Positions 33,425-41,402 of a stretch of 64,000 bases of DNA are shown one piece after another; position 1 is the stretch's first letter; every line of letters starts with the position of its first letter. The notes under the pieces were generated by a model, which was not told the DNA's origin, made no database searches, and saw only the letters and a program-made list of their open reading frames with translations. The stretch covers positions 5,828,001 through 5,892,000 of the forward strand of contig NZ_CP017248.1 in the NCBI RefSeq assembly GCF_001735805.1. The letters are read 5' to 3'. Source of the DNA: Streptomyces fodineus (GTDB lineage Bacteria > Actinomycetota > Actinomycetes > Streptomycetales > Streptomycetaceae). The translations under genes and the position numbers were made by a program.

Positions 33425-34198
33425 TTATACCTTGCTCGCGACCACCATATAGTTCTCGGCCTCCAGATCGAACGTGCTCAGTTCCGTCTGGAGTCCGACC
33501 CGGTGCAGCTCGACTTCGAGTTCCTCGTACCGGTAGGGCCAGCAGGACAGCAGTTCCGAGCGGACATGAACCAACCCGGTCGTATCAACTTGCGCGATCG
33601 CAATCTCGATGTGGTGCTCCTCCTCCCAATGCGGCGCAATCTCCCAGCGGTAGACCACGATGGCATCGCGACCGTTCCGGCGGACGAGTCGGTCACTGAT
33701 GTCCAGCCGGGAGCCTCTGGCCCTCACGAGTTCCCAAGTACGGGAGGTGAGTACCAAGCGCCCGCCGGGACGCAGAAGCCGTGACATCGACTCCAGAGCA
33801 GCAACCCTGCCTCTCGCGCCCACGGCATGGTGCAGCGAGTTGCCAACGCAGAACACCATGTCGAACGTGTTGTCCTGGAAATGGTCGGGCAACTCTTCCC
33901 AGTTCGCCCGTACGGCCCGGACGGATGCCCCGAACTCCTCAGACAACTCTGCAGTCCGACGAACCATCGTTTCGCTGGCGTCAGTTGCGACAACCTGCAT
34001 GCCACGACCGGCGAGGCCAACCGCCAACTGTCCGGTTCCGCACGAACAGTCGAGGACGTGAGCGTTCGACGGCAGGAGATTGAGGACGTCATCGAACGAC
34101 GCAGCGAACTCGGCTGGAGCCAGCTTTGCATCCGAGATGAGCCACTCGTACACCTCGGCAAGCGCGTTATAACCCGTCACAACTACTACCTCCGTCAC
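33425..34198 (-). CDS. Class I SAM-dependent methyltransferase
   Basis: The 257-residue protein has motif I VLDCSCGTGQLAVGLAGRG (~50), motif II VVATDASETMV, motif IV FDMVFCVGNSLHHAVG and motif VI LLRPGGRLVLTSR. It lacks DNA-methylase (D/N)PPY motifs, so a small molecule or protein substrate is likelier. The overall pattern resembles glycine/sarcosine or small-molecule N-methyltransferases. It lies opposite to the replication genes and is flanked on both sides by helicase-end sequences (see 34411), so it looks like cargo inserted by recombination. Confidence 0.85.
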   Translation of the reverse strand: MTEVVVVTGYNALAEVYEWLISDAKLAPAEFAASFDDVLNLLPSNAHVLDCSCGTGQLAVGLAGRGMQVVATDASETMVRRTAELSEEFGASVRAVRANWEELPDHFQDNTFDMVFCVGNSLHHAVGARGRVAALESMSRLLRPGGRLVLTSRTWELVRARGSRLDISDRLVRRNGRDAIVVYRWEIAPHWEEEHHIEIAIAQVDTTGLVHVRSELLSCWPYRYEELEVELHRVGLQTELSTFDLEAENYMVVASKV

Positions 34199-34410
34199 GC
34201 GGCAGACTCACGGCAGGACGTCAGTTCATCAGCGGAGCAAGCCGGGCACCAATGGTTTTCGCAAGGATGGCTCTGACGGTGTTTGTGGGTTGTCAGTTGT
34301 CCGTCTGAGTGGATGTCATCGGCTGGTTAGCTGAGAAGTTGTTCGTGAGGTAACTCTGCGCCGCAGCCGGCCAGCACGGACAGCAACAGGAACCGGGACA
34401 CTTCCCGTCA

Positions 34411-34561
34411 CGCTGAGCTGCAGCCGGCCAGCGCGGAGCGTGAACAGAACCGCGCAACGGGTGTCCAGCTTGACGCTTACCGACCAGCACCCAAGCCTGC
34501 GCCGGAACCGAAGCGACCGGAACCGCTCGGGGACACGAATCCCTTCCTTGCGCTGCTCTAG
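34411..34561 (+). pseudogene. Remnant of a second DUF3987 helicase C-terminus
   Basis: In frame +, this stretch encodes PASAEREQNRATGVQLDAYR, continuing to a Pro/Glu/Lys tail and NPFLALL with a stop at 34559-34561. It matches the tail of the intact helicase (PAAADREAQRPTVVRLDAYR ... NPFRALL, stop 33232-33234). A ~33-base internal duplication (GCAGCCGGCCAGC repeated near 34363 and 34419) precedes it. A terminator (stem AGGCCCCGTCC/GGACGGGGCCT, 34573-34598) follows, as after the intact gene. No ATPase core is left. Confidence 0.8.
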
Positions 34562-34611
34562 GCAAACCAAGCAGGCCCCGTCCATTCGGACGGGGCCTTT
34601 CACTGTTTCGA

Positions 34612-35079
34612 CTACGCGACTGGGCAGGCCGCTCCAGGAAGCGCACGATTCGGGGAGCACGTCACCACTGCCAGGGACAGATACGAGGGACGTTCCAGAT
34701 AGAAGCCGTACGACACATCAGCGCCCGAGTGCAGGTGTTCGGCAGCAGAGACCACCAGGCGGGCTAGGCGGGTGGTGTCTCGGTCCCGTTCCGCCGCGAA
34801 CCGGGGCGCGTACTCGGCCAGCCGCTCACCGAGCCAGGTTGCAGCCTCCTTGGCTTCCTCCCATGTGCCACGAACGATGGAACGGGGCTTGATCAGCCAG
34901 TACGCCGTTTCAAGGGGCGGCAGGTCGACGGTCGGGAACTCCGCCGCGACCTCCCGGTAACGCTGGAGCAGTTCTGGCCTGCTTCCGGCCGGGGGCGGCT
35001 CAGGATGTGGAGGTCGCCGCAGGGCCTCATTGTCGAAACGCTCTTTCGGGCCGGTCCATAGATAGCCGTGGTGGTGCAC
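34612..35079 (-). CDS. Hypothetical protein
   Basis: The 155-residue protein is helical in the centre (ETAYWLIKPRSIVRGTWEEA, GERLAEYAPRFAAERDRDTT) and has a hydrophobic C-terminal strand region (YGFYLERPSYLSLAVVTCSP). I recognise no family, but the layout resembles small Streptomyces proteins that travel with XRE/DUF397 genes. No signal peptide. A long GC hairpin (35104-35150, CCAGCCGGGCC with its complement) separates it from the next gene. Confidence 0.65.
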   Translation of the reverse strand: MHHHGYLWTGPKERFDNEALRRPPHPEPPPAGSRPELLQRYREVAAEFPTVDLPPLETAYWLIKPRSIVRGTWEEAKEAATWLGERLAEYAPRFAAERDRDTTRLARLVVSAAEHLHSGADVSYGFYLERPSYLSLAVVTCSPNRALPGAACPVA

Positions 35080-35160
35080 CAGTCGTTCCGTTCCGAGGAG
35101 TGCCAGCCGGGCCGGACCCAGGGACAGGAGGACCCGGCCCGGCTGGCGGGAGGGGGAGGC

Positions 35161-35388
35161 TCAGACGTTCAGGCCGAAGCGCGCCGGGTCGATACCGGCC
35201 GCGTCCAGTTCCTCCGTGGTGAACCGCAGCGGTTGGGCGTCCGGCCGCTTGCTGTCACCCAGAGCCCAGGCGTCGTCACCGATCCGCGCCAGGGTCACGC
35301 ACCCTTCGGTGCAGGGGCCGCCGCATGCCTTCACGAACGACGCCCCGTTGATGTCGAGCGCGTACAGATCACTTCCGTCCAGCATCAC
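35161..35388 (-). CDS. DUF397-like small protein
   Basis: This 75-residue protein has CGGPCTEGCVTLARIGDDAW and a closing FTTEELDAAGIDPARFGL, which resembles the DUF397 partner proteins of XRE/DUF5753 regulators. The match is weak, since the W-x-KSS opening is absent. It is in a run of small minus-strand genes leading away from the XRE module at 36-37.5 kb. Confidence 0.55.
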   Translation of the reverse strand: MMLDGSDLYALDINGASFVKACGGPCTEGCVTLARIGDDAWALGDSKRPDAQPLRFTTEELDAAGIDPARFGLNV

Positions 35389-35480
35389 TGCACCTTCCTG
35401 CTCAACTGATCACGGCCATGACTGACCGTCGCCGCCCATACCGGGCGGGAGTTCAGGGATTCCACCGCAGGGGTGGTGTC

Positions 35481-35705
35481 TCACTCGGCGCGAACGACCA
35501 TGGCGAACGAGGTCCGGATGCGCCGGAAACCGGCGTGCCCGGACCGGCCCGTGTGGCTCATGCACTCCACGTCGACGGAGGCCGAGTCATCGGCGGGAGT
35601 CGCTTTCCAACCGCAGTGCAGACACTCGGCCTCGAACGTCACGTCCGTGTCGGGATGCTCGGTGATCCGGTGCATGACGTACCGCATGGCCGCTCTGACG
35701 CTCAC
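35481..35705 (-). CDS. Small zinc-binding protein (DUF7848-like)
   Basis: The 74-residue protein has ECLHCGWKATPADDSASVDV and a later VECMSHTGRSGHAGF; the C-x2-C...C...H pattern suggests one zinc site. This matches a widespread small actinomycete family remembered as DUF7848. It starts inside the overlapping stop of the upstream gene (35702), so the two are coupled. Confidence 0.65.
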   Translation of the reverse strand: MSVRAAMRYVMHRITEHPDTDVTFEAECLHCGWKATPADDSASVDVECMSHTGRSGHAGFRRIRTSFAMVVRAE

Positions 35706-36013
35706 AGCCCACCCCTACGGCTCCGCGCGTTGGCTGCGGCGACTCTGCCGCTCAGTCCCGCTGACGGGCTATTCGGCGGGGGCTTGTAGTCAGGACACTT
35801 CGGGCTCCCGCACTCACACCGAGGCCAGTGCAAAGCCGAACTCGGCGCCAGGTCCGCGCCTTCGGGGCCAGGGTCGCTCTTCTGCACCATGAGCACGCCG
35901 CCGACGCCGAACGCTCCGGAGAGACGGGAGAGGAACTGTCGGGCCTCACTGCTGCCCAGATGATCAGCCGCTTCGGTCCTATGTGCCTTGCTGTCGCTCA
36001 CCATGGCCCCCAT
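35702..36013 (-). CDS. Hypothetical protein with Cys motif
   Basis: The 103-residue protein contains a helical N-terminal half (SSEARQFLSRLSGAFGVGGV) and CECGSPKCPDYKPPPNSP near the C-terminus. No family recognised. It overlaps the 35481 gene by four bases. The next gene upstream (XRE regulator) ends at 36038. Confidence 0.55.
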   Translation of the reverse strand: MGAMVSDSKAHRTEAADHLGSSEARQFLSRLSGAFGVGGVLMVQKSDPGPEGADLAPSSALHWPRCECGSPKCPDYKPPPNSPSAGLSGRVAAANARSRRGGL

Positions 36014-36037
36014 CTTCGGCGGCCCACGATTGCGCCT

Positions 36038-36868
36038 CTAGCCTGTTTCCTGTTCCCGCAAAAAGTCGTTGCGGATGCTTTCGATCAGATCACGCATTTC
36101 GTCGCCGGCCAGCGCGGCTCGCGCGAATCCTTCGAACTTATCAACGTAGAGACTCGCATCTCGCGGGTCCGTAACGACGACTTCGGCGTGGACGGTTTCA
36201 ACTGTCACCATGCGGTCGTCACGGATGACGAAGGCATGATTTGCTATGTCATGTTGCTGAATTCGCAGAGGGACTATCCGGATGTCCACGTGGGAGAGCC
36301 GCGAAATGGAGACGATGCGATCAAGCTGAGCGGCCATCATCTGCGGTCGCACGATGCGCCAGCGCAGAACAGGTTCGGTGATGATGAACCGGAGCGACTT
36401 TGCGTTATCGTAGAGAACCGCTTGCCGTTCGAGTCGCCCATTGATCGTTCGCGTGAGTGCGTCTTCACTCAGATTGTGCCGTTGCAGAATGGCCCTGATG
36501 TACTCGGGCGTCTGGAGCAGGCCCGGAACGAGCGCGGGTTGAAACAGCCGCAGTACAGACATCTGGGCTTCCAGAGCCTTGGCGGCCTGCTGGCCCTTGT
36601 GGACCCCGATTCGCTTGAGCAGGCGCCACGCCGTCGCTTCCGTCGCTGACGCGCGTGCGGCTTCCGCGTACTCCGCTTTGACCTCGTCCGAGACGCCGAT
36701 GGCGGTCAGGATGCGCTCTACGTCCGTCGCGCTGGGTGCCAGCTTCGCATTCTCGATCTTGGACAGCTTGGACGGAGACATGAGGGCGCTGCGGGCCACC
36801 GCTTTGGCTTCCTTGCCGGATGCCACTCGCAGCGCCCGCAGCGCGGCTCCAAGCTGTGCTCTGTTCAC
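36038..36868 (-). CDS. XRE-family regulator with DUF5753-type C-terminal domain (element 1)
   Basis: The 276-residue protein has an N-terminal HTH (SGKEAKAVARSALMSPSKLSKIE) and a C-terminal DUF5753 domain (LRLFQPALVPGLLQTPEYIR, RQAVLYDNAKSLRFIITEPVL, VETVHAEVVVTDPRD). This is the Scr1/BldB-partner type of Streptomyces. The GTG at 36868 overlaps the stop of the DUF6879 gene (GTGA); the ATG at 36889 is less likely. It has the same order and almost the same length as the counterpart in element 2 (41403-42236). Confidence 0.9.
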   Translation of the reverse strand: MNRAQLGAALRALRVASGKEAKAVARSALMSPSKLSKIENAKLAPSATDVERILTAIGVSDEVKAEYAEAARASATEATAWRLLKRIGVHKGQQAAKALEAQMSVLRLFQPALVPGLLQTPEYIRAILQRHNLSEDALTRTINGRLERQAVLYDNAKSLRFIITEPVLRWRIVRPQMMAAQLDRIVSISRLSHVDIRIVPLRIQQHDIANHAFVIRDDRMVTVETVHAEVVVTDPRDASLYVDKFEGFARAALAGDEMRDLIESIRNDFLREQETG

Positions 36869-37389
36869 GTCCCGTACTTGGCCCACCATTCGGTGAACGG
36901 TTCCGCGTGCGCGAGAGCCGCATCACGGTACCGCGTGAATTCCGCTGTCTGTTCCGGCGGTAGCACTTCCGATCCCAGGTACTTTCCGCTTCCGTCGTAG
37001 TTCATCACGGCCACGGATTCGGAGTCGAAGAACCAGAAATCCGGAACGTTCTCCAGGGGGTTGGGTTTGTCGGTGATGTCGAGGATGAAGAACTCTTCAC
37101 CCCCGCTCACATTCTTGTGGTAGCCCCAGCCGAGTTCGAACCTGAGATAGTCCGTGAGCGGGCGGGACAGGATATGGACCCGGTATACCCGCTTCCCCTT
37201 CTCGGTGTGCGAGCGTAGTTCTTCGATCCAGCCTGCGTTGTAGTCGTCTGGCTGTGTCTCCCCGGCCAGGAATGCCTGATAGGCGTCGACGCTCCCGGAC
37301 TTGCTGTAGTCGTCCAGGGTCTCCAGCCGGAATGCCTCGCGTTCGAATGCCTCGAAGAGGTCGCCGAGGGTCCTAGATGAGGTTGGCAC
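36865..37389 (-). CDS. DUF6879-family protein (element 1)
   Basis: The 174-residue protein has FEREAFRLETLDDYS, GWIEELRSHTEKGKRVYRVH, PLTDYLRFELGWGYHKNV, FFILDIT and DFWFFDSESVAVMNYDGSGK. This is the DUF6879 pattern, commonly coupled to XRE/DUF5753 genes in Streptomyces. It overlaps the small gene upstream and the XRE gene downstream. It may be the effector or antitoxin-like partner of the regulator (inference). Confidence 0.85.
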   Translation of the reverse strand: MPTSSRTLGDLFEAFEREAFRLETLDDYSKSGSVDAYQAFLAGETQPDDYNAGWIEELRSHTEKGKRVYRVHILSRPLTDYLRFELGWGYHKNVSGGEEFFILDITDKPNPLENVPDFWFFDSESVAVMNYDGSGKYLGSEVLPPEQTAEFTRYRDAALAHAEPFTEWWAKYGT

Positions 37390-37564
37390 GGATGGCCTTC
37401 TGGATCAGTTCCATCGGGATCTCGACCAGGGTTTCGTGCGCGGGAATCTGAAGCCCGTGATCGGTCGGCGTCTCGCCCTGTACCAGGAAGGTGCCGCGAT
37501 CCGTCGCGTAGATCGTCGGGCAATCCTTGATGTCGCACGTGCTGACCAGCTTGGTGACCTTCAT
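37373..37564 (-). CDS. Small leading protein of the XRE/DUF6879 module (element 1)
   Basis: This 63-residue protein is MKVTKLVSTCDIKDCPTIYA followed by TDRGTFLVQGETP and EIPMELIQKAIRANLI. It is homologous to the 69-residue counterpart at 42729 (shared CPxxY, FxVQG and VEIP). Its two cysteines could bind metal. It is first in a three-gene overlapping operon. Confidence 0.8.
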   Translation of the reverse strand: MKVTKLVSTCDIKDCPTIYATDRGTFLVQGETPTDHGLQIPAHETLVEIPMELIQKAIRANLI

Positions 37565-37603
37565 GGTCTGGGTTCCCCTCTCCCGTGCCGCTGCCAGTAC
37601 CCC

Positions 37604-37619
37604 GCATCTGGGTTGATGC
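37604..37619. promoter_or_regulatory. Operator-like dyad upstream of module 1
   Basis: GCATC-TGGGTT-GATGC is located ~40 bases upstream of the small gene. The 6-base spacing equals that of the TATGCA-N6-TGCATA dyad before module 2. Confidence 0.45.
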
Positions 37620-37741
37620 TCCCGAGGGCTGGGCGCACTGGTCAAGCGATCACGGTTGACAGAACGGGAAACCGCGTAACCTGCGCCGGGCCTGCTCGTA
37701 TAGCGCGCGACTGGCGGAGGTGCCTCCAGCGCGCCTCCTGC

Positions 37742-37878
37742 CTGCGCAGACTGCTGACGATCATGGGGAAATGCTGGGGACACCCCCTCTGGGAGGGGTC
37801 TTCGTGCAGGTCAGGGCCGTATGACCTGTAAAGCACGCAGATTTACGAGGGCACGAATCAGGTCCAGCGGATCGTCAT
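37742..37878 (+). repeat. Element right-end sequence, copy in element 1
   Basis: This ~137-base sequence is about 90% identical to 43250-43387. It includes CTGCGCAGACTGCTGACGAT, a GCAGGTCAG / ATGACCTG inverted pair (37806-37828), and the left part of the att site. It is the integrase-recognised right arm. Confidence 0.85.
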
Positions 37879-37919
37879 GGCGAGGAACCTTCCCTAGCAG
37901 GGTTTTTGCAGGTCAGAAG
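37834..37919 (+). other. Internal att site (att copy 2) between the two elements
   Basis: This 86-base sequence is 80/86 identical to att copy 1. Its left half (TACGAGGGCACGAATCAGGT onward) is identical to att copy 3, and its right half (GGCGAGGAACC ... GCAGGTCAGAAG) matches att copy 1. This is the expected hybrid between the right end of one element and the left end of the next. It still encodes the QIYEGTNQVQRIVMARNLP peptide and stop. Confidence 0.9.
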
Positions 37920-38003
37920 GGACGACGACAAGCCAGCGATAGCCCCCGCCAACCTTGTACCGGCACATCGGTGAGAGCGCTGAGCGGGCTCACAGCGACG
38001 CGG

Positions 38004-38857
38004 TCAGGCGATCACCTCGGAGTGCATCGGAACGGGCGGGCGCACTCCCGTGAGTGCCTCCGCTCGGGCAACCAGGTGGGGCGCAAGGTCGGGGTACCAG
38101 CCACGGGCTACGGCTTGCAGCATCTCCGCCAGGGCCGCGAGTTCCCCGATTCGACCGGCCGGGGTGTCGAGGATCGGGGCGAACTCCTCGCGGATGCGGG
38201 CGGCTACGTCGGGAACGAGCAGGCTGTTCGCGTGGAGGAGCCCCGCGTCATAGCCGAAGGGCACCAAGCCCCAGCGTTCCCAGTCCAGCAGGGTCAGAGG
38301 CCCGGCCGTGAGGTTGCCCCAGTGCAGGTCACCGTGGCCGGTCACCCGCACCACCTTGGCGGGTGCCGGGATGTCGAGGAACTGGGGAAGGCCCGTTCGA
38401 TCCAGGCGTCCCGGACAGTGACCTTCACACCCTCCGCTTCAGAGAGCAGGGCAAGGGCTTGGCGAAGGTCCGCCCACCACTCGTCGGGCAACCCGGGGTC
38501 GTGGTCGATGTCGGCTCGGTCCGGGGACACGGCGGGGTGCGTGACGTAGTCCAGGACTTCCGCCTCGAAGGCCCACTCACCGTCGGTCCAGTCGTGCACC
38601 CCGTACAGGCGCGGGCGCGGGACAGCGGCAGGCACGAGTAGGGAGGCCCCGGCGATGCCCTCCCCGTGCTTCCTGCCCGCGTTGCGCTTCGCTGTTCGGC
38701 TGACCCGTAGCCACCGATCCCCTGCCCGGCGGCCGAGGGTGACACCGAGAAAGCCCCACGCCAGCGGACCCGAGCACGTCAGCCCCAAAGCCTTGGCCGC
38801 CCGGTCGTGGGCGGCCTCCATCAGGGCCTGTACCTCCTTATTCAGAGGCGAGTTCAT
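38004..38857 (-). pseudogene. APH-fold kinase, frameshifted
   Basis: Two frames give one aminoglycoside-phosphotransferase-like protein of ~285 residues. The N-terminal frame (38857 to ~38398) has WGFLGVTLGRRAGDRWLRVS and ...VRDAWIERAFP. The C-terminal frame (to 38004) has VVRVTGHGDLHWGN, the H-x-D-x4-N catalytic loop, and LLDWERWGLVPFGYDAG, the Mg-binding Asp. The break is in a four-C run (TTCCCCAG, 38394-38397). One added C restores AFPQFLDIPAPAKVVRV. The overlap with the upstream aldo/keto reductase gene places it last in the operon. Could be a real lesion, an assembly error, or programmed shifting. Confidence 0.8.
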
Positions 38858-39743
38858 CCGTCACCCTCCTGAGTTCCTGGGACGTCAGCGGCGCAGCCAG
38901 AGCCTTGGCGGCATCGTCCCAGTGCTCTCGGGTGCTCGCGGAGGTGAGGACGACATCGAGGCCGGGGCAAGAGCCAGCGGCCAGCAGGGCAGCGGCTGCG
39001 GCCGACAGGCCCGGACGGATGAGGTTCACCAGTTCGGGTGTCATGGCATCAAGGAGTTCGCCCCCGTGCAGGGGCGCGGAGCCGAACGTGATCAGCCCGG
39101 CGTCCTTCGCCTGCACCAGTGGTCCGCCGCCGTTCAGCGCCTGTGTGATCGGGGCATCCATGATCAGGCTGACGGGCATCTGCAAGCCCGTGAGGTGGTG
39201 CTCGGCGGAACCAGCCGCCTGGCGGGCGAGCGCAAGTAGTTCGGGAACGCTGAACGCTCCGGAGGCCAGGCCCGACCAGGTGGCGACGCCGTACCCACCG
39301 ATCCTGCCCGCACGGGCGAACTCTTCCAGCGCCGTGAAGGCTTCCCGTACACGCCCATGCAGAGTGGCACGGTCAAGGCCGTGCCCGTGGTGCTCGGGGT
39401 TGTGCACGAACACCAGGTCCACACGCCCGAGCGCGGCCAACGAGTGCTCCGTCTGCCAGCGGACGAAGCGCCGTTCAAGGCTGTGCCTACTGCCCTCCCC
39501 TTCCCAGGTGAGCACGCCCTCAGCCAGGGCGATGCGGCCCTGTTCCTCGGTGAAGAACCCCGATTTCGTGGCTACCCGAACGGTGGGGTACTCCCGGAGC
39601 ACCGGGCGCAGCTCCTCATGCGCCCGACCACGACCATAGTTGGGGGCGGTGTCCACCCAGGGGCTACCGGCAGCCAGGGCGGTGCGTGCCGCCTGACTGA
39701 CGGCACGCACGCGGTATGTCCCCAGGCAGAGCGCGGCGGTCAC
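38838..39743 (-). CDS. Aldo/keto reductase
   Basis: This 301-residue protein has the TIM-barrel reductase tetrad: Asp and Tyr in WVDTAPNYGRG (~31, ~36), Lys in VRVATKSGFF (~60) and His in VDLVFVHNPEHHG (~111). NADPH-binding residues near the C-terminus (VLTSASTREH) are typical. It overlaps the JmjC gene (ATGA) upstream and the kinase gene downstream, so the three are a tight operon. Its substrate is unknown; a carbonyl on a modified peptide or small molecule is inferred. Confidence 0.9.
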   Translation of the reverse strand: MTAALCLGTYRVRAVSQAARTALAAGSPWVDTAPNYGRGRAHEELRPVLREYPTVRVATKSGFFTEEQGRIALAEGVLTWEGEGSRHSLERRFVRWQTEHSLAALGRVDLVFVHNPEHHGHGLDRATLHGRVREAFTALEEFARAGRIGGYGVATWSGLASGAFSVPELLALARQAAGSAEHHLTGLQMPVSLIMDAPITQALNGGGPLVQAKDAGLITFGSAPLHGGELLDAMTPELVNLIRPGLSAAAAALLAAGSCPGLDVVLTSASTREHWDDAAKALAAPLTSQELRRVTDELASE

Positions 39744-40927
39744 AGCGCCGTACCCACGACTGCGACGGCATGGCCGTCGATGAGGACGGAGACCAGGTCG
39801 GCCACCTCCTTGACCTCCAGTCCTGCGGAGTCGGCCATCTCGCCGAGCGTGGTCGGCTGGTTGGCCAGCAGCGTGCCCAGAGCAGGCACGGCGGACTCGG
39901 CGAAGTCCCAGGAGGTACCTGCCGCCGAGAAGGTGACCGTGCCCTGTGTCGGGTTCGCCGTCAGGCGGCCCCTCGGAGTGGTGAGCTTGACGGTGATCTC
40001 GCCCCGTGCGGGGAGTCCGTCGACGTACGGCAGGGACGGAATCGCGTGGCCCAGGTCGGTCGTGTCGATCGACTCAGCCCACCGCTCCACGAGGCGTCGG
40101 TCTGCCATCACGTCGGCCACCTCACGGCGTACGGCGTCGATGAAGTCCGACTGTTCCGCCAGCGAGCCGAAACGCGGTATGTCCTTGCGCAGCGCGACCG
40201 ATGCCCGGAGCTGATCGACGACCCACAGCATCAGGTCAGCGCCCGTGTGCGGGACCATCCCGAACGTGAGGTGCAGGGATTCTGTCCCCTGGTCAGCGGT
40301 GACCGCGTGCCACCATCCGCGCGGCAGGTAGAGCACGTCACCCGGGGACAGAACGAGGTCCGCCACCGGGTCGCCCTCCGGCTCCTCCGGCGACTCCACG
40401 TCCCGGAAGGTGGGTGCTTCACGGGTCGTCCCCCACAGGCGCCACCGCTTGGAGCCGTGCAGTTGGACCACCACCACATCGTGGTCGTCCCAGTGCCGGC
40501 CGAAGCCCTCCCGCTCGGTCCACGAGGCGTACACGTTGGCCTGTACGGAAGTCCCGAGGAAGCGTTCCAGCCCCTCCGCAGCCGCCCCCACGGCGGGGTG
40601 GATCCTCTCCACAGCATCGAGGACCAGCGACGCCCCGTCCCTGAGCTGGGCATGGAAGTCGGACGGCTGGATGCGAGACCAGGTGACCGCGCGGCGGTTC
40701 GTGGTCGGGATCGCGTAGCGGTGCAGCGGGACCATCTCGCCGTCGGCCGACAGGCGCAGCCGGGGCGGTTCCAGCCGCTGCGTGGCGATGATCCGGTTCA
40801 GGTCGTCCCAGGAGAACAGGCCCGCCGTGTCGGCGGCTCCAGGGAAGTGCGCGTACGAGCGGTGGTACGTCTGGGCGAGAAACCTGTCCCCGCCCAGACG
40901 CCCCGCCCACGAGGCTGCATCAAGCAA
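39740..40927 (-). CDS. JmjC/cupin-like 2-oxoglutarate-Fe(II) oxygenase
   Basis: The 395-residue protein resembles ribosomal oxygenases (RoxA/YcfD, NO66/MINA53): a JmjC barrel with Fe ligands His145 and Asp147 in FGRHWDDHDV and His207 in YLPRGWWHAVT, followed by a helical dimerisation region and a C-terminal winged helix (~315-395, with LGEMADSAGLEVKEVADLVS). Those enzymes hydroxylate Arg or His side chains of ribosomal proteins. Here it sits 14 bases after the stop of a 45-residue K/R-rich peptide gene, so that peptide is its likely substrate (inference). A ribosomal or antibiotic-related target is the alternative. Confidence 0.85.
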   Translation of the reverse strand: MLDAASWAGRLGGDRFLAQTYHRSYAHFPGAADTAGLFSWDDLNRIIATQRLEPPRLRLSADGEMVPLHRYAIPTTNRRAVTWSRIQPSDFHAQLRDGASLVLDAVERIHPAVGAAAEGLERFLGTSVQANVYASWTEREGFGRHWDDHDVVVVQLHGSKRWRLWGTTREAPTFRDVESPEEPEGDPVADLVLSPGDVLYLPRGWWHAVTADQGTESLHLTFGMVPHTGADLMLWVVDQLRASVALRKDIPRFGSLAEQSDFIDAVRREVADVMADRRLVERWAESIDTTDLGHAIPSLPYVDGLPARGEITVKLTTPRGRLTANPTQGTVTFSAAGTSWDFAESAVPALGTLLANQPTTLGEMADSAGLEVKEVADLVSVLIDGHAVAVVGTAL

Positions 40928-40941
40928 CGTGGGCGCTCCCG

Positions 40942-41079
40942 TCAGTCGTTGCCGTCGGAACGGCCGCTGCTGACGTCCGACTCCTGCTCGGCGCGGGTCC
41001 GCGCGGCCACGATCTTCCGCTTCGCGACGAGCAGGCCACCCCCCTCGGGGGCCGCCGAACCGGTGTTCTCTTCCACCAT
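40942..41079 (-). CDS. Short Lys/Arg-rich peptide, candidate precursor
   Basis: This 45-residue ORF has an acidic N-terminus (MVEENTGSAAPEGGG), a basic amphipathic stretch LLVAKRKIVAARTRA (residues 16-30) and a Ser/Asp/Gly-rich end. The ATG at 41079 has AAAGGTAG about five bases upstream. The same frame is open to 41352, but no ribosome-binding site supports the longer starts; a larger protein containing LRVSYDGGRTYGP cannot be excluded. Position immediately ahead of the JmjC oxygenase, size and leader-like N-terminus fit a RiPP precursor. No known precursor family is recognised. Confidence 0.55.
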   Translation of the reverse strand: MVEENTGSAAPEGGGLLVAKRKIVAARTRAEQESDVSSGRSDGND

Positions 41080-41402
41080 CGGACTACCTTTCTTCTCGGG
41101 AACTCCCACCAGGAATCCGGCAGAAGCAAAAGGGACAGCGGCGGTTACCGGAGAGCCAGGGTTCCGACGAGAACCAGGGCAGACGGGGATCACCGCCACG
41201 TAAAGCGGACCTGCGTACCGGCCGAAGCGGCGCTTCACCGTGCGCACCGGGCCGTACGTCCTACCGCCGTCGTACGACACCCGCAGACTCACGCGCCCGC
41301 CGTTGCGGTTTCTCGTTTCGTCTCGCTCGGTCGCCGCCATGGGGGAAATCATTGACCCGGAAAGCGGCGGCTGTGTAGTTCTTTCCCGTCATGGACTAAA
41401 GA

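Noticed and set aside
33425..34198. DNA methyltransferase
   Set aside because: The protein lacks an (D/N)PPY motif and fits small-molecule class I methyltransferases better.
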